This document shows, one piece after another, positions 1 through 6,308 of a DNA stretch of 6,891 bases; positions within the stretch are counted from its first letter, which is position 1; each line of letters opens with the position of its first letter. Location: positions 1-6,891 of the forward strand of contig NATJ01000050.1 of assembly GCA_002085305.1 (NCBI GenBank), written 5' to 3'. The translations under genes were made by a program, and so were the position numbers. This DNA is from Epsilonproteobacteria bacterium 4484_65. GTDB taxonomy: Bacteria; Campylobacterota; Campylobacteria; Campylobacterales; Sulfurovaceae. A model generated the notes under the pieces. That model was given only the letters and a program-made list of their open reading frames with translations. It searched no databases and was not told the origin of the DNA.

Positions 1-2602
1 TGATAGGCTGAATGAGTGATTCATATAAAATGGCTAAAATAATAAACATCAAGATCACTGAAAGTCCAAGAGCAGCACCAAAAGCTTGACCTGTCTTTTC
101 CATCTCTTCTGCAAAGCCTGTAAATCTATAAGCAACACCAGGAGGTAAAAGTTCATCAATTCCCTCTCGTGTATACCCTACAGCACCACCAAGATCAAGT
201 CCAAAGAGATCTGCAAAAACAGTTACTTGTCTCTGTCTGTCAAAGTGGTTTATGGCAGCCAATGCTGTAGAGTTTGAAAACTTTACCAAACCGTCAAGAT
301 AGACCAGCTGACCATTTGCCGCTTTCAGCTGTATCTTTTTGATATCTTCAATAGAAACTCTATCATTATCAGGAAATCTCAGTGTAATATTGTACTGCTT
401 ACCCTTCTCTTCAAAGTAAGATATCTCCAGATCACTTGAAAATGCTGTTGAAACGGCATTGGCTATTTGTGAAGCAGAAATTCCCAGTCTGTTGGCATTG
501 GTTCTTAAGATATTAATATCTATTTGAGGTTTTCCGTCATCCAGGTTTGTATCAACATCCACAAATCCCTTTTTCTTTTTCAGATAATCTGTTAAATCTT
601 TTGCAGCTACTTTCAAGTCTTCAAATGAATCAGATTTTAAAACGATTTGATAAGGAACGGAAACACCTGCACCTTTGATACCAGGTATCGCAGCTGCGGT
701 AATGAACATATCTTTTTTAAAGGGTTCCAGCTCACCTCGAAAGTTTTGAATGATCTCTTCCTGATTGAGTGTTCTATCTTTTCTGTCACTCAGTTTTACA
801 TAAATTTTGGATTTGTGTTTCTCCCCGGCGGTGTTGTAACCGACATTTAAAATAGTATAGAGTACATTTTCATTTTTTCTCACCATATCTTCTACAACTT
901 TTGACTTTTTTATCATCTCTTCGAGTGAAACACTGGCATCTGCTTTTAAAAATATTTCAAATTCCGCTTTATCTTCTTTGGGTATAAAATCCATACCAAT
1001 TTTTGGAAAGAGAGAGAGTGAACCAAAAAAGACAGCAAAAACTAAAATCAAAGTGATGATTTTAAACCTAAGTACCAGTTTTAAAGTAACATCATACATC
1101 TTTTCCAAACCTTTAAATATCGGCTCTGTCAGATCGTAAAATTTACTCTCTCCTTTATGTAAAACCCTTGCACTTAAAGAGGGGATAAAACTCAGTGCTA
1201 CTGTATATGAAATAATGACAGCAAATCCTACTGTCATGGCAAAACTTTCAAAAAACTTACCTACGATTCCACTCATGAAAGAGACAGGAACAAACACAGC
1301 CAAAAGCATCATGGAAATAGCTAAAATCGCAAATGCCATCTCTTTGGTTCCCTCTACTGCAGCCTGGAATTTGTCCATGCCTGTTTCAAGCTTTTTATAG
1401 ATATTTTCAATGACAACAATGGCATCATCGATAATAATACCTATAGACAAAGTAAGCCCTATCAAAGTCATTTTATTGAGATCAAATCCCATATAATCCA
1501 TCAAGGCAAAAGTACCATAAATAGATGCCGGAATAGACAAAGCAGACACCATAGTAATGGTCATATTTCGTAAAAAGAAAAAGATAATAATAATGGCTAA
1601 AAATGCACCATAAATAAGGTCAAACTTCACATGTTCCAAAGAATTTATGATAAAAGGAGAAGTATCATTCAGCGCTTTTACCTCATATTTGTCCCCTGCC
1701 AATTTTTCTAACTCCGGCAATGTATCTTTTACCTTTTGAACAATATCAATGGTGTTGGTTCCTGAAATCTTTTGCACTTCAAGCATCACACCCTCAACAC
1801 CGTTATAAGATGCATAACTTTTTGCATCACTCATACTGTCTTGCACTGTTGCGATGTCTTTTAACTTGATATTGTCTTTGATATTGATATTTTTAAGCTC
1901 TTCGACCGTGAGAGCATCGGCTTTGGTTTTGAGTGTAAACTCTTTGCTTGATGAAACAAGTTTACCTCCACCTATTTTTACATTTTCACGAGCAACTATT
2001 TGATTTAGTTCAGATACCGTTATGCCAAACTTATTTAGCAGGTTTGGATTTGGATAGATTTTTATCTCTCTATCTTTGTATCCTACAATTTTTATAGCCC
2101 CTACGCCATTGATCTTTTGCAGTTTTGGTTTCACTTTTTCATCGGCGAAAAGCATCAGGTTTTTGATACTGTCATTTTTAGCAGCCAAAAATACATTGAT
2201 GACAGAAGCACCACCGATATCGAGTTTAGAAACCAATGGTGTTTTGGCATCACGAGGCAGAATAACAGCAGCCACTTTATCTCTGACATCATTGGTAGCT
2301 TCGTTAATATCACGTTCTAAAAAGAACTTTACCATTACAACAGAGATACCCTCAGAACTTGTCGAAGTAATACTGTCGATCCCGCCAATTCGTGAAATCG
2401 CCTCTTCTATCTTATCAGTTACTTGTGATTCAATAGTACTGGCTTCCGCACCGGGATAAACAGTTTGTACTGTAACCATAGGAAAATCTATATTAGGATA
2501 AAGAGCTGATGGCATTGACTTAAAACTCATCAAGCCAAATATCACAAGTGTGAGAACATACATCAAAGTTGTGATAGGTCTGTTTATAGCTAATTTATAC
2601 AT
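1..2602 (-). CDS. RND-family efflux pump, inner-membrane subunit (AcrB/HAE1 type), C-terminus beyond the window
   Basis: This is a proton-driven RND pump that takes substrates from the periplasm or inner membrane into a tripartite channel. 867 residues are visible in one open frame, against roughly 1030-1050 for the family. The frame runs off base 1 inside the segment that aligns with TM8 of AcrB (ILYESLIQPI, compare ALYES in AcrB), so TM9-TM12 are missing only because of the window edge. The N-terminus MYKLAINRPIT followed by a hydrophobic TM1 is typical. The TM4 motif GIIIDDAIVVIENI carries the proton-relay Asp pair at residues 392-393, equivalent to AcrB Asp407/Asp408. YPGAEASTIESQV (about 49-61) and the porter regions are also recognisable. 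The start ATG at 2602 lies 7 bases after the adaptor stop, with a weak AGG overlapping that stop, which suggests translational coupling. It is the last visible gene of the tetR operon. The substrate cannot be told from sequence. Confidence 0.95.
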   Translation of the reverse strand, partial: MYKLAINRPITTLMYVLTLVIFGLMSFKSMPSALYPNIDFPMVTVQTVYPGAEASTIESQVTDKIEEAISRIGGIDSITSTSSEGISVVMVKFFLERDINEATNDVRDKVAAVILPRDAKTPLVSKLDIGGASVINVFLAAKNDSIKNLMLFADEKVKPKLQKINGVGAIKIVGYKDREIKIYPNPNLLNKFGITVSELNQIVARENVKIGGGKLVSSSKEFTLKTKADALTVEELKNINIKDNIKLKDIATVQDSMSDAKSYASYNGVEGVMLEVQKISGTNTIDIVQKVKDTLPELEKLAGDKYEVKALNDTSPFIINSLEHVKFDLIYGAFLAIIIIFFFLRNMTITMVSALSIPASIYGTFALMDYMGFDLNKMTLIGLTLSIGIIIDDAIVVIENIYKKLETGMDKFQAAVEGTKEMAFAILAISMMLLAVFVPVSFMSGIVGKFFESFAMTVGFAVIISYTVALSFIPSLSARVLHKGESKFYDLTEPIFKGLEKMYDVTLKLVLRFKIITLILVFAVFFGSLSLFPKIGMDFIPKEDKAEFEIFLKADASVSLEEMIKKSKVVEDMVRKNENVLYTILNVGYNTAGEKHKSKIYVKLSDRKDRTLNQEEIIQNFRGELEPFKKDMFITAAAIPGIKGAGVSVPYQIVLKSDSFEDLKVAAKDLTDYLKKKKGFVDVDTNLDDGKPQIDINILRTNANRLGISASQIANAVSTAFSSDLEISYFEEKGKQYNITLRFPDNDRVSIEDIKKIQLKAANGQLVYLDGLVKFSNSTALAAINHFDRQRQVTVFADLFGLDLGGAVGYTREGIDELLPPGVAYRFTGFAEEMEKTGQAFGAALGLSVILMFIILAILYESLIQPI

Positions 2603-2609
2603 ACTTTAC

Positions 2610-3338
2610 CTACTTATTGGTTGTTGTGTCTGTTGTCATGATAGTACCATCACCAAAAAGTCCCGGAACAAAATCTTCTGTTTGTACTTCTGCTCTTATT
2701 TTTCTGTTTCCAGAGTCTGCGAAAGGATAGATTTTAGAAATTTCCCCACTGTACTTTGTACTGTCCCCATCAATGCTGTAGTTAAACATTTGTCCCACTT
2801 TTATCTCTTTCCAGTACTTTTGGTCAAATTCCAGGATCAGTTTTCTTTCATGCAAACTTTGCATCTTAAAGACTGTACGGATCATAGCACCAGATACAAC
2901 ATCACCCACTTCAACACTTTTATCGAAGATCACTCCGTCAAAAGGTGCTTTGAGTAAAGTTTTGTCCAGTAGTGCCTGTTGATATATGACCTGTGCTTTT
3001 GCACTTTCATATTTGAATGCATAGCTGTCAAGTCTTGAAGCATCGACAAGTTTTTTTACTTTAAGTTGTCTGTCATAATCTTTTTTTGCATATTTTAAAG
3101 CAGTCGTTGCTATATTTAACGCTGCCTTGAGATCATTATTTTGCAACTCAGCAAGAAGATCTCCTTTTTTAACCAAAGAGGAGACATCAACAGCAACACT
3201 GTTTACTGTTCCGGAACTTGTAAAAGCCAGGTTGGTACTCTTCTTTGCCTCTACGGTAAAGGTTGCATAAATATCTTTTGCCTGTACAGTAACTGCCAAT
3301 AACATTAAACTTAAAATGATTCTTGTAATTCTTGTCAT
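2610..3338 (-). CDS. Periplasmic adaptor (membrane fusion protein) of the RND pump, HlyD/AcrA family, short form
   Basis: This adaptor should bridge the RND pump and the TolC-like channel in the periplasm. It has 242 residues, much shorter than AcrA (about 400). Residues 1-20 look like a signal peptide (hydrophobic core IILSLMLLAVTV, cut near VQA/KD). There is no cysteine in the protein, so it is not a lipoprotein. The first lipoyl half is about 43-65 (GTVNSVAVDVSSLVKKGDLL), a helical hairpin about 66-127, the second lipoyl half about 128-149 (LLKAPFDGVIFDKSVEVGD), a beta-barrel domain about 160-200, and a reduced membrane-proximal part ending in PGLFGDGTI (225-233). All core domains are therefore present and the shortness is not a frameshift. 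The ATG overlaps the TolC gene's stop as ATGA, and a strong AAGGAG lies 8 bases upstream, which fixes the start. Family assignment is firm; the substrate is unknown. Confidence 0.93.
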   Translation of the reverse strand: MTRITRIILSLMLLAVTVQAKDIYATFTVEAKKSTNLAFTSSGTVNSVAVDVSSLVKKGDLLAELQNNDLKAALNIATTALKYAKKDYDRQLKVKKLVDASRLDSYAFKYESAKAQVIYQQALLDKTLLKAPFDGVIFDKSVEVGDVVSGAMIRTVFKMQSLHERKLILEFDQKYWKEIKVGQMFNYSIDGDSTKYSGEISKIYPFADSGNRKIRAEVQTEDFVPGLFGDGTIMTTDTTTNK

Positions 3339-4591
3339 CGTATAAACTCCTTAGGGTCTTTCCCTGCATAATAGTAATAAATAGATTTTCTAACCTCATA
3401 ATCATAGACTGTCTCTTTATAACGTGCTTCAGCCAGTGTTCTTTGTGCAAGAGCATCTAAAAAAGCAATGTTATCAACCAAACCAACTTCAAATTTCTGA
3501 CGTATCACATTGTATGTACTCTGTGCCGCTTTGAGTGCAGATTTTGAACTTTTCATCTTTGTTCTTGTGGTCTTCAAACTCTTATTTGCCAATTTATAAT
3601 TCATTCTCTGCTCTTTTTTGGCATGGTCTATCTGAGAAAGCAGTGAGAGTTTCTGGTACTTCACTGCTTCACTTTCTTTGGCCATCTTTCCATTATCAAA
3701 AAGTCTCATATTCACAGAAACACCCAATTTATTTTGATGATCGATCAAAAACGCTTCTGCGCCAGGTCCTGCTGAAGTGTCCAAGTCATCAAAATGTGAT
3801 CTGTGATAAGTATCGGAAAGATTAACCTGAGGCATATATCCAGCATCTATTGCATTGGCATTTTCACCTATGGCAGCAGCATTTGACTGCATCACTTTAA
3901 TCGTATCAAAATATTCAAAGCGTATATGTTTTGGTTCAGTAAAATAGTTTCTTTTCAACTGTTTGGCAGATAAACCTGAAATAAGTCGTAAATTATCTTC
4001 ACTCGTTTCCAATGCAAGTTTTGTATTTTCAATGGTAAAATTGTTATTTTCATAGACGGCAACAAGCTTATCAATATCTTCCTGAGTCGAGAGCCCTGCT
4101 CCTTGAAATTTTTTCACACGCATGATCTGTGCTTTAAGTTCTTTAGCACGTTCTTGTAACGCATTCAGTGTCGCTTTGAGTTTCTTTATGCCGTAATAAT
4201 GACGAATGATCTCAAGCGTAATACTCTTTTCAAAAGCAGATTTCTCAAATAGTGAAGCTTCATGCTCAAAGCCTCTACTTCTTAATATCGAATCTTTTCT
4301 GCCACCGTCATAAAGATTCATATTTGCAGAAATAAATACATTGCCTGTCTCACCTGGACTTACTACATAACTGGGAGACTGAAAACTATAGTCTCCACCA
4401 ATATCTACCGTAGGCCAATAGGCACTTTTAGCCGCTTCAATCTGCTCTTGTTTTGATTTGATGTTTATCTCTTTTGCTTTGATCAATCCATTGGTTTTAC
4501 TCGCAGAGTTTATAAATGTTTTTAACCCGTGACTTTGGGCAAAAACAAACAGAGGCAAAACCAGAATTACTAAAATTTTAAGATTCGGCAT
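3335..4591 (-). CDS. TolC-like outer-membrane efflux channel (outer membrane efflux protein, OEP family)
   Basis: This is the outer-membrane exit duct of the tripartite pump, expected to form a trimeric beta-barrel with a long periplasmic helical tunnel. It has 418 residues with a signal peptide at 1-18 (cleavage near VFA/Q). The internal duplication typical of TolC is visible: AYWPTVDIGGDYSF (58-71 region) and LYDGG (93-97) in the first half match GYMPQVNLSDTY (251-262) and LFDNG (297-301) in the second. The paired helical segments KFQGAGLSTQEDIDKL (161-176) and KFEVGLVDNIAFLDAL (366-381) also correspond. Long Lys/Glu/Ala-rich helices (about 103-205 and 303-405) fit the coiled-coil tunnel. 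The start is supported by GAGG 6 bases upstream. The gene follows tetR after 33 bases and overlaps the adaptor gene by 4 bases, so it is cotranscribed with both. Having the channel gene first in the pump operon differs from the acrAB layout. Confidence 0.94.
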   Translation of the reverse strand: MPNLKILVILVLPLFVFAQSHGLKTFINSASKTNGLIKAKEINIKSKQEQIEAAKSAYWPTVDIGGDYSFQSPSYVVSPGETGNVFISANMNLYDGGRKDSILRSRGFEHEASLFEKSAFEKSITLEIIRHYYGIKKLKATLNALQERAKELKAQIMRVKKFQGAGLSTQEDIDKLVAVYENNNFTIENTKLALETSEDNLRLISGLSAKQLKRNYFTEPKHIRFEYFDTIKVMQSNAAAIGENANAIDAGYMPQVNLSDTYHRSHFDDLDTSAGPGAEAFLIDHQNKLGVSVNMRLFDNGKMAKESEAVKYQKLSLLSQIDHAKKEQRMNYKLANKSLKTTRTKMKSSKSALKAAQSTYNVIRQKFEVGLVDNIAFLDALAQRTLAEARYKETVYDYEVRKSIYYYYAGKDPKEFIR

Positions 4592-4624
4592 TTAGTGCCT
4601 CACTGTACTGAATTTTAATTCTTG

Positions 4625-5224
4625 TCATTTCTTTTCCTTTATTTCTATTAATGTAAACAGTGCATTTAAAAAACGAGTGATCTCTTCTTTTGGATCAACT
4701 GCTGCCGTATGCACTTCAACGATCAATCCCAATTCAAAGGCAAGCATTGCACTTATTAACTCCTCTGTCTCAGGAGGAAGTTCACCTTTTTTAATGCCAT
4801 CTTTCAGTATCTGCCCCAGTATATCTGCAAATTTTTTCCTACATTGTATATTGAAATGAATCATCTCATCAGTGCCGCTTGTCATCGAGATGGCTAAAAA
4901 TTCTCTGTAGAGTGTCAACTGTCTTCTGCTCTCTTCATCTTCAAAACCGAGATAAAGAAAATGAAACAGTTTCTTTTTGCTGCTTGTCTCTTCTGAAACT
5001 ATTTCAGATAGGTTTTTCTCATATTCTGTAATAAATGCAGTCATGATCTCAAAAACGATCTCTTCTTTATTTTTAAAATACTCATAGATCGTCCCCTTCC
5101 CTACACCGGCTGTCTCTGCGATCTGCGAAATGGTAAGCTTATCAATACCGTATACCAGAAGAAGTTCCCTGCAGGAAAGTGCAATATTCCTGCGTTTTTC
5201 TTCTTTGTTTACTATAATTGCCAT
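4625..5224 (-). CDS. TetR/AcrR-family transcriptional regulator, likely autorepressor of the efflux operon
   Basis: This is a one-component dimeric repressor that would release DNA when its C-terminal domain binds a ligand. It has 199 residues, normal for the family. The N-terminal TetR DNA-binding domain is clear: helix 1 at about 7-25, then the helix-turn-helix at about 30-50 (LTISQIAETAGVGKGTIYEYF) followed by KNKEE, the family signature. The C-terminal part (about 60-199) is helical and diverged, as usual, so the ligand cannot be predicted. The ATG is preceded by AAGGA at 6 bases. It is first in the operon, 33 bases before the TolC-like gene, and its promoter carries a palindromic operator, so autoregulation together with the pump is likely. 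A near-identical operator before the lpxR-like gene makes that gene a second probable target. Family call is firm; repression and targets are inferred. Confidence 0.95.
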   Translation of the reverse strand: MAIIVNKEEKRRNIALSCRELLLVYGIDKLTISQIAETAGVGKGTIYEYFKNKEEIVFEIMTAFITEYEKNLSEIVSEETSSKKKLFHFLYLGFEDEESRRQLTLYREFLAISMTSGTDEMIHFNIQCRKKFADILGQILKDGIKKGELPPETEELISAMLAFELGLIVEVHTAAVDPKEEITRFLNALFTLIEIKEKK

Positions 5225-5236
5225 TTATTATCCTTA

Positions 5237-5257
5237 TTTGACTGACCATCGGTCAAT
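5237..5257. promoter_or_regulatory. TetR-type palindromic operator upstream of tetR (copy 1)
   Basis: On the plus strand it contains TTGAC (5238-5242), TGACC (5243-5247), ATC and GGTCAA (5251-5256). Two staggered dyads can be read: TGACC-N3-GGTCA, perfect 5-base arms, and TTGAC-N9-GTCAA. TGAC/GTCA arms of this kind are common in operators of TetR-family regulators. It begins 13 bases upstream of the tetR ATG and touches the predicted -10 box, a position suited to repression. A second copy with one mismatch lies at 6225-6245. The site is seen in the sequence; binding by the adjacent TetR is inferred. Confidence 0.8.
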
Positions 5258-5264
5258 CATAACA
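5256..5264 (-). promoter_or_regulatory. Predicted extended -10 promoter element of the tetR-efflux operon
   Basis: Read on the minus strand, TGT-TATGAT (5264 down to 5256) matches an extended -10 element (TGn followed by a near-consensus hexamer). No good -35 hexamer is visible at the usual distance, which fits both extended -10 promoters and the weak -35 reported for Campylobacterota sigma-70 promoters. The hexamer overlaps the operator by two bases. The implied transcript start, near 5249, falls inside the operator and gives a leader of about 25 bases. Confidence 0.55.
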
Positions 5265-5286
5265 TCTTTTTTGTTAAAATCACACA

Positions 5287-6216
5287 TTAAAAACGCCATG
5301 AGACTGTCATAGCTCCCCAGCGTTTATGCCTCTGGTCATTTAAATGTATCGATTTGATCTTATAGGTGTACCTGAATTTCTCATAATACAGATTCAAAGT
5401 TCCCTGCCATCCGACACCATAATCCATCGGTGTGTTCTGATATCCTCGATCGATACCCTCATCTATAATATAGTAATTATAAGTAGCATTGGCAAGAAGC
5501 CCGAACGAAACATCCCAGTTAAAGTCTGGAACTGTCCGAACATTGAGAAGATCACTTTCATCCATGACCATAAAACTGCTCGCAGTCATAAATGTATTTT
5601 GCTCAAAGCTTCCCAAACGCAGCGTTGAAGATATGAGTGCACCACTGTAAAAATTACCCAAGTCTGCTCTTATATTACTGATAACATCCAGTTTATACCC
5701 TTTGATATCCATCGGATCTGTTTTATAAGCGAACTGATAGGAGAGTCCCGCCATGAACTGGTTTTCCAACTGGTTGTCCCAGCCTTTGAATTTACCGTCA
5801 CCGACCACCTTATGAAAAAAAGATTGTATCTCTTCCGCTTCCGTTTCAGGGCCGACCGCTCCGAAATTGACACCAAATTCATGAAAATAGTTCTTCGTAG
5901 ATTTATAGAGCAGGAAGTTGAATTTTGCATAACCGGCATAGGGAAGGTCATTCCAGATCGGTTCGATCGCCTCTTTGTCTGCAGGAGTGAATATCTGGTG
6001 TGTAAAAGAAACTGCTGTATTGGTCTGAAGATCATCCAGTATAAAATCAAATGTATCGGTCTTATTGGCATCCTGCATCCAGACCAGAAAAGCACCATTG
6101 GTATAATGGTTGTCCTCTCTGCTTCCGAAAAAGTCATTTTCAAGTGTCCCTGATATACTATCTGCATAAAGCTGGTTCAAAAAAACAAAAAAGACCACTA
6201 ATAGATTTTTAAGCAT
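5287..6216 (-). CDS. lpxR: LpxR-family outer-membrane lipid A 3'-O-deacylase (DUF2219)
   Basis: LpxR enzymes are calcium-dependent outer-membrane beta-barrels that remove the 3'-acyloxyacyl group of lipid A at the outer leaflet. This protein has 309 residues, close to Salmonella LpxR. A signal peptide spans 1-18 (LYA/DS). In ENDFF the residues Asn27 and Asp28 become Asn9 and Asp10 of the mature protein, the same numbers as key active-site residues of Salmonella LpxR. Other family motifs are HYTNG (37-41), DLPYAG (90-95), and HEFGVNFGAVGPET leading to Q131 and FFH with His135, the likely catalytic His, then GWDNQLENQ (145-153). Alternating beta strands follow, and the chain ends in an aromatic Phe (VSWRF), the usual outer-membrane barrel signal. 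The start has AAAGGAG 4 bases upstream. It lies 62 bases before tetR and carries the same operator. Family call is strong; activity on this organism's lipid A is inferred. Confidence 0.9.
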   Translation of the reverse strand: MLKNLLVVFFVFLNQLYADSISGTLENDFFGSREDNHYTNGAFLVWMQDANKTDTFDFILDDLQTNTAVSFTHQIFTPADKEAIEPIWNDLPYAGYAKFNFLLYKSTKNYFHEFGVNFGAVGPETEAEEIQSFFHKVVGDGKFKGWDNQLENQFMAGLSYQFAYKTDPMDIKGYKLDVISNIRADLGNFYSGALISSTLRLGSFEQNTFMTASSFMVMDESDLLNVRTVPDFNWDVSFGLLANATYNYYIIDEGIDRGYQNTPMDYGVGWQGTLNLYYEKFRYTYKIKSIHLNDQRHKRWGAMTVSWRF

Positions 6217-6224
6217 TTTTCTCC

Positions 6225-6245
6225 TTTGACTGACTATCGGTCAAT
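6225..6245. promoter_or_regulatory. TetR-type palindromic operator upstream of the lpxR-like gene (copy 2)
   Basis: This 21-base site matches the operator before tetR at 20 of 21 positions; the only change is C to T at 6234 versus 5246-5247 (the TGACC arm becomes TGACT). TTGAC (6226-6230) with GTCAA (6240-6244) stays a perfect N9 dyad, while the inner dyad is reduced to TGAC-N5-GTCA. Its gene-proximal edge overlaps the AAAGGAG ribosome-binding site (6227-6221), 8 bases from the ATG, so it lies in the predicted 5' leader or at the transcript start. Regulation by the adjacent TetR is inferred from the match. Confidence 0.78.
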
Positions 6246-6251
6246 TAAAAA

Positions 6252-6257
6252 ATTATA
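6252..6257 (-). promoter_or_regulatory. Predicted -10 box of the lpxR-like gene promoter
   Basis: On the minus strand the hexamer is a consensus TATAAT, followed by an A/T run. No convincing -35 hexamer is seen 16-18 bases upstream. The implied transcript start is near 6245, at the upstream edge of operator copy 2, so a bound repressor would block initiation or early elongation. An AT-rich gap can give a TATAAT by chance, but the position relative to the operator and the ribosome-binding site supports it. Confidence 0.55.
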
Positions 6258-6308
6258 CTACTTTTAACTTAAGATAGATCATACGGGAAAAATAATACGG
6301 AGATGTCT

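Noticed and set aside
2076..2459. A plus-strand open frame of 127 codons
   Set aside because: It lies entirely antisense to the RND pump gene, whose minus-strand protein has clear family motifs here; the plus-strand protein resembles nothing known and has no convincing ribosome-binding site. The other plus-strand frames (for example 647-850, 2550-2957, 3535-3825, 5812-6153) are rejected for the same reason.
2610..3338. Adaptor gene as a truncated pseudogene
   Set aside because: All core domains are present in order, the frame is intact, the start overlaps the preceding stop with a strong ribosome-binding site, and the pump gene follows after 7 bases.
4594..4604. Small hairpin AGTG-CCT-CACT placing the ribosome-binding site of the TolC-like gene in its loop
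   Set aside because: A 4-base-pair stem with a 3-base loop is too weak to control translation with any confidence, and no longer pairing extends it.
5670..6167. A minus-strand open frame of 165 codons overlapping the lpxR-like gene
   Set aside because: It is a shifted-frame shadow of the lpxR-like gene, which has a signal peptide, family motifs and a ribosome-binding site. The minus-strand frame at 3187-3456 is likewise a shadow of the adaptor and channel genes.
6281..6300. Direct repeat ATACGG at 6281-6286 and 6295-6300
   Set aside because: Two 6-base copies in an AT-rich gap are too short to be meaningful; they sit upstream of the predicted -35 region and match no known site.
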